A stretch of DNA of 49,097 nt from Mesostigma viride (Eukaryota > Streptophyta > Mesostigmatophyceae > Mesostigmatales > Mesostigmataceae). The notes under the pieces were generated by a model. The model made no database searches, was not told the DNA's origin, and worked only from the letters and a program-made list of their open reading frames with translations. The position numbers were made by a program, and so were the translations under genes. The number at the start of each line of letters is the position of its first letter. The first letter of the stretch is position 1. Of the stretch, positions 1 through 9,000 are shown piece after piece. The stretch spans positions 22,501 to 71,597 of the forward strand of contig RPFO01002041.1 in assembly GCA_009746045.1 (NCBI GenBank). The letters are read 5' to 3'.

Positions 1-458
1 CTATAAATCTGACTTTTACGGGAAAATTGCGTGCAACATGGAAACGCAAAATTAAGGGAATCGCTGTGCTGGATTTCTTCGAAATGATATAAGGAATCGT
101 TCGAAAGTGTGCCCTCCCACCAGTAGCGTCTAATCTGTGCTAGCCATTACCTTGAACACGCAGGGGTGGCTGCGCTCGGCGCGCGAAACTGGCCACTGCT
201 GCGTGTTTGCCCTCGCACACACACACACAAAAACTGTTTACCGACCTTTTTTTTGCAGAATAAATTTCCTTACGTCAATGCCGATCGAACAGGCGAAAGC
301 CGGTACAAAATGGCTTCGTAATCCGTGCACAGTAAATTTTCACGCCACCATAGCCTTCGCAATGAAATTTGCACTCAACATCTCCCGCGCGCACCGAATT
401 TCGTCAATTTCACCCCGGATTTGCCGCGGACACTTTGGCGCGGCGTCGGATTGATGTG
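1..458. other. Unassigned flank, no gene seen
   Basis: I see no coding exon, RNA gene or repeat in this stretch. It ends where the homology between the two LINE copies of this window stops, at about position 459. Short open frames here have no protein-like composition. Confidence 0.5.
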
Positions 459-484
459 CGCAGCACGATGGACTAGAGCTGCTC

Positions 485-988
485 TTATGCTGCCGGCGAG
501 CACAAGAGGCCCACACCACCTTGACCCGGCGCGTCGCCGCCACCATAGTGGAACCGCCAGCCCGCACGCAGGTCGTCGACCAGCAGACCGTTGACCCCGT
601 GCTGGGGGTCAACGGTGCGTCGGTGCTCCTGGACCCCGAGGACAGCGATCTTGTTGTCGGCGCACAAGGCGATCAGCTTGTCGACGCGTTGGCGTGCTGG
701 GGTGCCGCCGCTCGTAGAAGGATCTGCAGGGAGGGTGCGCACATTAAAGCTTGCAATACCAAGAATGGGCCGTTGCCCTATTAGCGGGGGGGTGGGGGTG
801 GGGGTGGGGGTGGAGAAGGGTAGTGCTGGAGGTGGGGGTGGGGGTGGGGGGGGTGGGGGAGGGGGAGGGTGGCGATTGGGGTTAATGCTTGTCAACGCAT
901 GGAGTCTTTCTTTCACTGAGGGCGGATATGCGTCGTCTCCGTCCTGGCTGGGGTCGCCGGCGTGTCGACTGGGCCTCATCCCGCTCAA
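485..988 (-). pseudogene. LINE APE-type endonuclease, N-terminal fragment
   Basis: This 167-codon frame starts with a proline run encoded by a long C/G tract and then reads ILGIASFNVRTL. The Asn of SFNVRTL and the Glu of VLGVQEHRR are the first two motifs of apurinic-endonuclease-like LINE nucleases. The fragment ends at GGVGLLCSPAA, and the later catalytic motifs (Tyr, GDFN, SDH) are absent because the element is cut off at about 459. It is not functional. The plus-strand copy at 16.3 kb confirms the identification. Confidence 0.8.
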
Positions 989-1118
989 GGCGGGCCATGA
1001 GGCGTGTGAGGCTGGAAAATTGGCGGGAAGGTTGACCGTGGCGTGCCTGGCGACCTTGCATCCTCATCATGCTCGCACGGTGCGACATGAGGGTGGAAAG
1101 GGGCTTGTTTATTAAAGG

Positions 1119-2079
1119 CTATGCCCAAAGCCTATTGTACCGCGAGGCCGCGAGGGTGTGCCCGTACCCGGGCCGGGCGCCCTCCATACCCGGGACGTGC
1201 GTAGACGATGATGACACAGCTGGGGCGTGCTTGGGACGGCCCGGCTTGTGCCGCTTGTTGGGAGCCTGCACATCCGTGCGCTGACCGTTGATGAAGAGCA
1301 CGGGGGTGTCGTGGACGAGGCGGACGTAGACCTTCTGGCCTTCATTCCTGGCCTTGATCGCCACGTACGTCGCTGCGGGCCAGCAAACCGTTCTTGATGA
1401 CTAGCTGGGCCGGGGAGAGTAGGTCGTCGAGGCTCGGCGCGTTTCTCCCGCCCAGGAGCTTGCGGGCCTGGAGTACTTTCACCTTGCTGGCCACATTCGC
1501 GAAGGTCACCCCGGGGATGGGGCCAGGCTGGCCCGCCATCCAGGCTGCCGACTCAATTTGCGGATGCGTTCGTTGCCCAGATGCAGCCGGCCCACAATGA
1601 GGCTGTGGTACAGGCGTTGCGCTAGCATCAGGTCCGTTTCTGGCTGCTGCGCGACCTGGAAATACCGGACCACTATACTGCGTGAGCGCTGGTCCTCCTC
1701 GACAGCTAGCAGTCTTGTGGGTTGCAGCCCCCCTGCGTGCGGCATCCTCCATCAGGTTGGCAATGTCCGTCTGTTTCACCATGGTAGCGTAGCTGGTGGG
1801 TGCGGGGGCGGCTGGCTGGGGCGGGCTGGTCAGGGCGGCCTTGACCTCAGCAATGCTGGAGTGGAGCTCAGCAGTGTCTTAACGGATAGCGGTGGACAAG
1901 GCGCCGAGTTGGGCAGCCAGGTCTGCGACTTTCTTACTGAGCTTGTGCAGGTCTGCTTCCGGGGAAGCATCGGGGGTGTTGGCGGTGCCGTGCTCGGCGT
2001 CCTCGAAAGCGGCAAAGAGTGCCCGGAGGCAAGGGGCCTGCGCGTGGCTCAGGAAAACAGAAAGTCGAAGCTGTGGCGC
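1119..2079 (-). pseudogene. LINE ORF1 remnant (nucleic-acid-binding protein, C-terminal part)
   Basis: The minus-strand frames here match ORF1 of the copy at 14.6-15.9 kb. They share the blocks VKQTDIANLM, SIVVRYFQVAQQPETDLML and VYVRLVHDTPVLFING. The reading frame moves between phases at about 1,340 and 1,780, so this is a relic. In LINEs with an APE endonuclease, ORF1 is normally an RNA-binding chaperone. That role is inferred from position upstream of the endonuclease, not from a recognised fold. Confidence 0.7.
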
Positions 2080-2181
2080 GTCCTGGAATATGTGCTACAT
2101 GATCTCCCAACGGAGGCATGTTATAATTTAATTTTTAATTTTAATCCCATGCAGCCTGGCAAATTAACCGTGGACCCCCGG

Positions 2182-2636
2182 TCTACCACCCCACGTCCCC
2201 AACGACCCCACGTACGACCCAACGCCCCAACCCTGCACCTGACAATCAATGACGACCGTGTTACTACCACACCAGACCACTAAACCTCGACCGATGCTGC
2301 CTCACCTCCCACCCCTCCCCCCCACCCCCACCCCAACCACGCCCAGGCCCCCTGTCCCCAAGTTGCTACACGGGTCCGACCTTACGTCACCACAATCGAG
2401 ACTCTTCCATCTCCCATCCGGCATCCGACCCAGTCCTAGCTTAATTTCCCACACTGCAACCCAACAACGTCACCCCCCTACCACGTCTAGTGTGTCCCGT
2501 CCCTGTCCACCCAAGTACTGCACAACCGACCGTACCTATGAACTATACACTATACATGCAGCCACACCACCACGAATATGCACACCATGCACTCCACAGC
2601 CCCACCCCCACCCCACTCGTGTACGCAGGAGACATT
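2182..2636 (+). repeat. Direct repeat copy 1 (1.2-kb spacing)
   Basis: This segment, from ctaccaccccacgtccc to gtacgcaggagacat, reappears at 3,382-3,959 with small substitutions and indels. Shared landmarks include aaacctcgaccgatgctgcc, atcgagactcttccatctcc and accacgtctagtgtgtcccg. It is C-rich, pyrimidine-biased and shows no sustained reading frame. I see no terminal structure that would make it a transposon. Confidence 0.8.
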
Positions 2637-3381
2637 ATTAACGGCCATTAGCTCGGCTACGCCGACTCACGTGGGCGGCCCCGCCCCCAGTTTTAAAAGT
2701 GCCCCGCATCAGCAGTGTCCCTGTGGGAAGCTAGAGATGGTGCCGCATGCATGGTGAGCCGGGGGTCGCATTGCACGGAACAGAGGGGCGCACCGCTACA
2801 CTATCATCACCTGACAGCACGAGCTGCTATATTAAAGCATAGATACGATCTGAGGCATGCAGTGGCAAAGGAGTACCACTCAGCTGCCTTGATCACCTGC
2901 TGTCCATGCCATTGGCTGTCCAACTGCCATCACATCTAATTGTGACAAACATGCGTGCAACCCATAATCAAGCCACGTGTCGCATGACTCACGCATGCAG
3001 CAAAATTGCAAACCCACCCCACCCCACCCCTGGCACTAACGCTCTCGTGCCCTGTGCCCGTACTGCTTGCGCCCGCACTGCCCCCATGCCCGACCATATG
3101 TCACCCACCCCCCCCGCTATCCGTCCCTACCCGCTAGCCACAACGACGCCCCGAACATCCATTCCCCCACGCCATCCGGCTGTCCCTGCCCCCCCCCACG
3201 GTCCCGTTACTCAACATGCCCTGCCCCATGCCTAGCTGTCTCCCATCCTCCCGGGTGATCACATAACCAACCCATAGTGACAATAGACGCTCACCCCCGT
3301 CGCACCACACACGCCCTTTACCAAACATAACGGCACACCGACAACGGCATGATATGAAGCCCGCATCCCAGCCACCACCCC
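2637..3381. other. Spacer between the two direct repeats, no gene seen
   Basis: The stretch is C-rich at its distal end and contains no convincing exon or RNA gene. It is the unique part of what may have been a tandem duplication of about 1.2 kb. Confidence 0.4.
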
Positions 3382-3959
3382 TCTACCACCCCACGTCCCC
3401 AGCGACGTACCCCATGGCCCTGCGCCCCAACCCTGCACCTGACAATATGACGACCTTGTTACTACAACACCTGACCACTAACTAAACCTCGACCGATGCT
3501 GCCTCACCTCTCAGCCAAGGGGGGGGAGCCCCCCCCCCCCCCCCCCCCCTACCATGCATGCCCAGGCCCCCTGTCCCCCAAGTCGCGACGGGTCACCTTA
3601 CGTTAATTGCACCACAATCGAGACTCTTCCATCTCCCATCCGACCCGGTCCTTTTCCCACACTGCAAACTAACAACGTTACCCCCCTACCACGTCTAGTG
3701 TGTCCCGTCCCTGTCCACCCAAGTACTGCACAACCGACCACCTATGGACTATCTATGTATTATAACCAGCCACACCACCACGAATGCACACCACTCCACA
3801 GCCCCAGCCCCAGCCCCAGCCCCAGCCCCAGCCCCAGCCCCAGCCCCAGCCCCAGCCCCAGCCCCAGCCCCACCCCCACCCCCACCCCCACCCCCACCCC
3901 CACCCCCACCCCCACCCCCACCCCACCCCCCATCCCCACCCGCGTACGCAGGAGACATA
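3382..3959 (+). repeat. Direct repeat copy 2, with expanded hexanucleotide tracts
   Basis: This is the second copy of the repeat at 2,182. It is longer because it carries a G8 run next to a C run of about 21 (3,519-3,549) and a pair of hexanucleotide arrays (3,799-3,930). Copy 1 has only short C-rich stretches at the equivalent places. The proline- and serine-rich frames across it are by-products of the simple sequence. Confidence 0.8.
3799..3930 (+). repeat. Hexanucleotide microsatellite (CCCCAG)n then (CCCCCA)n
   Basis: About twelve CCCCAG units run to about 3,870 and are followed by about nine CCCCCA units. The minus strand is therefore a run of four- and five-G blocks, which could form G-quadruplexes. 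The switch of one base between the two arrays suggests that one arose from a point variant of the other followed by expansion. Confidence 0.9.
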
Positions 3960-4738
3960 CCGGCCACGAACCCGGCTACGCTAATTATTATGGGCTCCCT
4001 CGATTGACAACGCACCATCGGGACCTGACCCAAAGAAAGCAAGCCCGCTCATATGCGCGCTCCTACATGCATCGAGCAACAATGCACAACGCAGAAGAAC
4101 CAAGACAGCTCGCAGGAAACAAAAGAGCACCAGCAACCCCGCTCGCCAGTTGCATGTACTTACAACTGTTGCAAGGTGATGGCGAGCACAGTCGACGGTA
4201 ACTCGCCTGGCAACATTTGCTCCGCCTGGCAACATAACAAGGCAATATCGCTCTTCGAAGTGAAGCTCAATTGGCGAATGCAGCAATCCAAAGGAACTAT
4301 CGATAGTAATGCCGACACTTGAATTACTGGATTGGACCGGTCTTCCACGACAAACACTGTCAAGCTCTGGAGAAAATCCATGATAAAATGCCTTATCTAT
4401 CGGATTGAATTAACGCTAACTTGCGTGCTTAGAAACAAGATATTGAAACGTCAATCTACGTTTAGGTAAATGTCCATGCCGCCCCCGTCAATATCCGGAA
4501 TGTTTCTCCCGCCATGGCTGCCGGGGGTCAGCTGTCTTGCACTTACGGCGCCTGAGTAATTTACGCGCCCGCACTGGCCCGCAGGCCCACAGGCCGACAG
4601 GCGAGCCTTGTATGCAGGCTACGCCCGCTACGGACCTGCTTGCACTGGGCCCGGGTGAGTCTGGATGCGCATCCAGATCATGAGTCTGAAAAATATGGTC
4701 CGGGAAACAACAAACAACTGAACTGAACTGAACTGAAC
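3960..4738. other. Intergenic stretch, only AACTG pentamers recognised
   Basis: I found no supported gene here. Four AACTG units lie at about 4,719-4,738, and a second short run lies near 4,817. The remainder is unassigned. Confidence 0.4.
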
Positions 4739-5043
4739 TGTTGTGCCAACTAATACCCGGCCCTCGGCCAATCTCTCTGGCAATGAGGATATGATCGTCT
4801 TCAGGCGTGGGGTCCAACTGAACTGAACTGCAGTAAACCACCCCTTATAAAAGACCAGGGCCTACAAAATATATCAATGCAGTTTACTTTTGTTCTAATA
4901 TTGAGTCCATCTGTCACCCAGCGGCGCCCCTCGCCTTCTTCGCCCCCGACAAAAAATCAGGGAATCCAGATCGATCGAGGGAGATCAACCAGCCCGATAT
5001 CTTCAGATCTGTGGTTCAAATAAACACTTCGGATATTCCTCAC
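4739..5043 (+). other. Possible solo-LTR-like module
   Basis: The segment begins TGTTGTGCC and ends CTCACA, giving TGT...ACA ends. It contains a TATA-like cttataaaag near 4,843 and an AATAAA at about 5,018, in the order expected for U3, R and U5 of an LTR. I could not find a matching 5-bp target duplication, a second LTR, or a convincing primer-binding site next to it. It may equally be an unrelated promoter-like stretch. Confidence 0.2.
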
Positions 5044-5390
5044 ATCCCCGGTGGCATCCAGTAAAGCACCCATCGTTGGACCGGGTGTGGACCCATCAAT
5101 CGGTACAGTCCACGCCGTGAGGCCGGACCCGAACAGCCAGCGTTGCGGGGGACTTTTACCATGTAGAAGAGACCTTTCCTCACCCCTTCGCGCGGGAGCC
5201 GTATATCATGGAATCAACTCGGAGATTGTGAGCCACTCCCTCAGCATGCGAAAAAGTTTGACCATGCGGATTCTAGAATCCACAGTTATTTTTCCCGGCT
5301 ACTGGGTATTTATACTTACCAATGGGGAGACCTTGAGATCAGCAATTTTTGTGCAAATCCACATATCAATAGCTCTCTACCGATGAAGTC
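5044..5390. other. Unassigned stretch, one open frame of 111 codons without recognisable features
   Basis: A plus-strand frame spans 5,051-5,386 but shows no domain, and its composition does not resemble the neighbouring real exons. I regard it as chance. Confidence 0.3.
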
Positions 5391-5481
5391 TTGACACCTG
5401 GCTAACTTGTTTTAGTTGGCGTATCCAAAACACTGCCATATAACAAGTTAGCCAGGTGTCAAAACTATACGCCAACTAAAA
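5391..5481. repeat. Interlocked inverted repeats A-B-A'-B'
   Basis: Arm A (5,391-5,411, 21 bp, starting TTGACACCTGG) is exactly complementary to A' (5,442-5,462). Arm B (5,410-5,424, TTTTAGTTGGCGTAT) is exactly complementary to B' (5,467-5,481). The order A-B-A'-B' means the two helices interlock, so an RNA copy could fold as a pseudoknot, while DNA could extrude only one arm pair at a time. No gene lies across it. Confidence 0.85.
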
Positions 5482-5553
5482 GAACGTCTGAACCAAATCC
5501 TCCGGGAAAATCCTTCAACCCCATTTTTTCATCTCTGGTTAATCATTGGGTTA

Positions 5554-5737
5554 CACCCCCCCACACACGTTTAAGATTGGGGTCCGACCAATCCAGGGCT
5601 CACGATCTCAAATAATCTTACTACGTTTATTCGATTCTACTAAGTTCTAATACATTATACTACCATTATACTACTTGTAGAGGACAAATCCAGAGTCTCA
5701 TGATCTTAAACGTGAGAATCTTAAACGGGGGGGGGTG
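5554..5737. mobile_element. 184-bp MITE with TA target duplication
   Basis: The left end reads CACCCCCCC, then a short CA stretch, then CGTTTAAGATT. The right end is its reverse complement, AATCTTAAACG followed by a G run and TG. Both ends are flanked by TA. A TA duplication with C-rich ends points to a Tc1/mariner-type (Stowaway-like) non-autonomous element. There is no coding capacity. The C-run length differs between the ends, so the exact borders are uncertain by a few bases. Confidence 0.55.
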
Positions 5738-5739
5738 TA

Positions 5740-6029
5740 CCACTTCCCCGAATCTCACACCAAATCTTCTCGGAGCCCCATAGACGTCACGGCGCCGTTA
5801 CTGAATACTGATTTCATGATTTTTGCTGACGCCGGCCAGTGCTTGCTGAGCGACCCGGACCTCCGATGGACGATGCGCATCGTATGCATGGCACACACTT
5901 GGATGTCGGCATACGCGCCTCCGTTCGGACTTTTATCGATTTAGCGCACAAACCCTTCGTCGATTCGCACCACGTCGCGGTTCAAGCCGCCATAGCCAGC
6001 TTACGGCTGGTATCTTTCCGTAGCAAGCC
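5740..6029 (+). other. Upstream region of the WRC gene
   Basis: This 290-bp stretch separates the MITE from the start codon at 6,030. It presumably holds the promoter and 5' leader, but I recognise no TATA box or other element with confidence. The start codon sits in a favourable context (gccATGG). Confidence 0.3.
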
Positions 6030-9000
6030 ATGGAGTTTCAGGAGGACGGCGTGGAGAAAGAAGAGCAAGGAGGGATTCTCAATTCGGATGGCCCTCGTTG
6101 CAATAGAACAGACGGGAAAAAGTGGCGCTGCAATCACAAGCCCCTAGATGGACAGAAATATTGTTCGAAGCATATGCATCGAGGTCAACACCGGTCGAAG
6201 AAATATCAAGCGCTTATGGCAGCAGCGACAGCATCAGCGGCATGCCCGCAAGGTTTTCATCAGAGCGTCGGCAATTTTTTAATGGCCAACTCTCAAACCC
6301 CAGGTGGTGGCATGCAGTGGAAGGAGTTGGGAAGGTTGTTTGAAATGCCTCGCATGGATTATAATCCAGGGTCGTTTCTTCGTGGTCGCACCGCTGTTAC
6401 GAGCTATATGGAGCATACGGTAATTACATGCATTTATGTTTATAATTAACAATAACATTCTTATAATTAATTTTTAGTCACACGTTGTGTTTGCAACATA
6501 TACGCCAATTCAGGAAGAGTTTTGCAATATTACTGATCAGGATTCACAGTGCATCGTGTCACTAACATAATCCTTCGTTTACCATTTCATCTGACGCCCT
6601 GCCGCAGCAAGGAAATGCTGCGGTCTCAGGCTTCATGCCCGCCTCGCGTGCCGCCTCCGTGGATCAATTGCGAGGGCCCATGGATGCCCGTGAGGATGCT
6701 GCGCGGATGATGGAGTATGAAACCTTGCAAAAAAGGTATGGTGAATTTGCTTGGAAACGTGATCAGTCGCTAATCCACTTCATCCCTGCGGCCATCACAC
6801 TTTCATTGGACCATTTTAATGTCCTGTCTACTGCGTACATAATTTTTTTTTGCACTCTATACACGTACCTGATATACATCGCGGTCATGAACTACTGTCC
6901 CTTCCCATGCCCCATTCTTTCCAGGCTATTGGAGCGTGACGGCCCCACCGTGGACACCATGTGGCGCCTGGCGGCCGAGCAGGTTCCTGAGCTCTCCGTC
7001 GCGTCCGCAGGGCCTCTGTCATCCGCCACATGCCGCGGCAGCGCCGTGGAGGATTCCACCTGCTTCTCGTCGGGGTGCAACCAGGACGAGCGCGTGTCAT
7101 CCTGGGACAGCGACAACTCCTCCATTTCCTCCCACACCTCTGGCAACGGTCCGCTGCTCGGCATGAACAAGGGCATACCCCAGCAGCCCGCGGGGGTCGT
7201 CCGGGAGGTCACATTCGCGCAGCCCCCCGCCGCGGCCAGCCTCCCCTTCAGCGAAGGGCATGCCAGCGGCTACTTGAGAGAGGCGGCCCCTCCTCGCGCC
7301 GCCACGCTGTCAGATTGCGCCAACGAGGCGGGGGCCGTGAGGGAGCGGGGGGTGGTCGTGGGGGGGGGTGGCGTTGCGGGTGGCAGCAACCTGGACCTGG
7401 ACGAGCTGCTGGCGGTGTTTGGCAACCCGATGCCCAGTGTCAAGCAGCAGCAAGGGAAGACGCCGCTCGCGCGCATGTGGAGGTGTATGCGCGCACCCAT
7501 GCGTTGCTGCCATGTGTGGCATTTTGGGGGGCACTTGGGACCGCGTGGGGGGGGCGGTTTTGGGATGCTTTGGGGCCATGCTAGGGACGGTCTTTCCCCC
7601 TTGCTTATCAAGAGTCCACCGTTAGCTCTTTTCTGGGTCCTGAGGAGTGGCGGATGGGGTACCATGCCCTCCATGGTTTCCCAATTATGGATCGCAGTTT
7701 CTATAACGCTTCCCCATCGGTGTGCTCCGCCATCCATGGGATGCTGTTGTAGACAGGGATGCTGTCCACCCGCGCCTTTCCCTGGGGCTTCCCTGCGGAC
7801 CCTGTGGCTGGCACATGCCACGAGAGGCAACTTGGTAGTGTTGCATACATGGGATGTCATGCTTCTATAATGTATGTATGCACGGAATTCTATGTTGAGA
7901 TGGCTCCAGAACGAAAGGAAGGGGGGGGTCTACGTAGGGTCGCATACCTCTGATGTCATGTCATGCATCATTTGTGGTGTGGGCTAGCAGCATGCTGCGG
8001 GTGGTCTCACTGCCTGCCTGCCCATTTGCCTGCCTGACTGCCTGACTGGCCACGCCTGTACCGGGCCCCATTTCTCCCCACCATACTCGACACACCGGGC
8101 TCATGCATGTCCCACCCTCCCTGCCCTCGCACCGTGCCTTCCCTGCCCAACGCCCCACCCCCCATCCACCCGCCGACCCACCGTTGGCCATGCCTCACCC
8201 CACACGCCTTTGGTCTGCCCCAATAGGGTTAATGCTCCGTGGCTCCCCAACAGGTCCGCGTGTTTCATCAGTTTCAATGAACTAACTCGTTCCTTCGCTG
8301 CGCCCACGTGCCATTCCTGCTGCGCTCAACCCACATGGATTCGTCCCTCGGATTCATCACCCGGGCTACTCTTTTCGTCGCCGTCGTTGCCGTCGTCGCC
8401 AGCCAACTGTCGGGCAAGCCCGCGCCCAGCAGCTGGAGCGCGCCCACCGCGCTGTACCAGCCAGGGGCACCCTTGGAGGCCAGCGAGTACAGCCGCGGCG
8501 GCGCCAGCTTCATGTCTATGGGCCCGGACGAGGGCACGAGGTGCCGCAGGGGACGAAGCATGTCGGTCGAGGAGCCCAGCCTTCGGGAAGAGTCCCTGGC
8601 CTCCCTGAAAGGTTATGCCGCTTACTCGATGGAGCCCTCGGCGGGCCCCCCACCTCCCCGCCCGTCCGCTTCTGTGGACACTCATGGCTACGCGGGGGGT
8701 GCGTGCGTCGGTGGCAGTGGGGGGGTGTACGGGGCGGTCTCCCAAGGGATGGGCGGCCAGGGGGGCTATTCTCCACTCGCGGTGGGTGGCGCCTCGTTTG
8801 CGCGCAAAGCGGACGGGATGAACGGCGTCAGGGACATGGCGATGACTTCAGCGTCAGCCAAGCAGGTAGGGAGCTTAGGTGGATAGCTGAGGTGGGTAGC
8901 TGAGGTGGTCAGCTGAGGTGGATAGTTGAGGTTCATTGCAAGGTATATGTTAACTGGTAGCTGGTTGTCGCGTGGATGTAATTGTTGCTGGGAACTTTTT

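Larger units (their letters stand above)
459..2131 (-). mobile_element. LINE retrotransposon, truncated copy (inverted relative to 14.3-21.8 kb)
   Basis: Read on the minus strand, this is a second copy of the plus-strand LINE at 14.3 kb. It shares the 5' start (a TTAAA-rich tract, then ttataacatgcctccg), the second half of ORF1, the proline-coding C-run and the start of the endonuclease. Relative to the other copy it lacks about 667 bp (14,362-15,028 of that copy), with the break near 2,079. It also stops inside the endonuclease at about 459, so it is truncated at its 3' end rather than its 5' end, which is unusual for a LINE. Frames are broken and it cannot encode working proteins. Confidence 0.85.

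Noticed and set aside
3554-4201. A 215-codon proline/serine/threonine-rich frame
   Set aside because: Most of it is translation of CCCCAG and CCCCCA microsatellite units, and there are no flanking protein-like residues.
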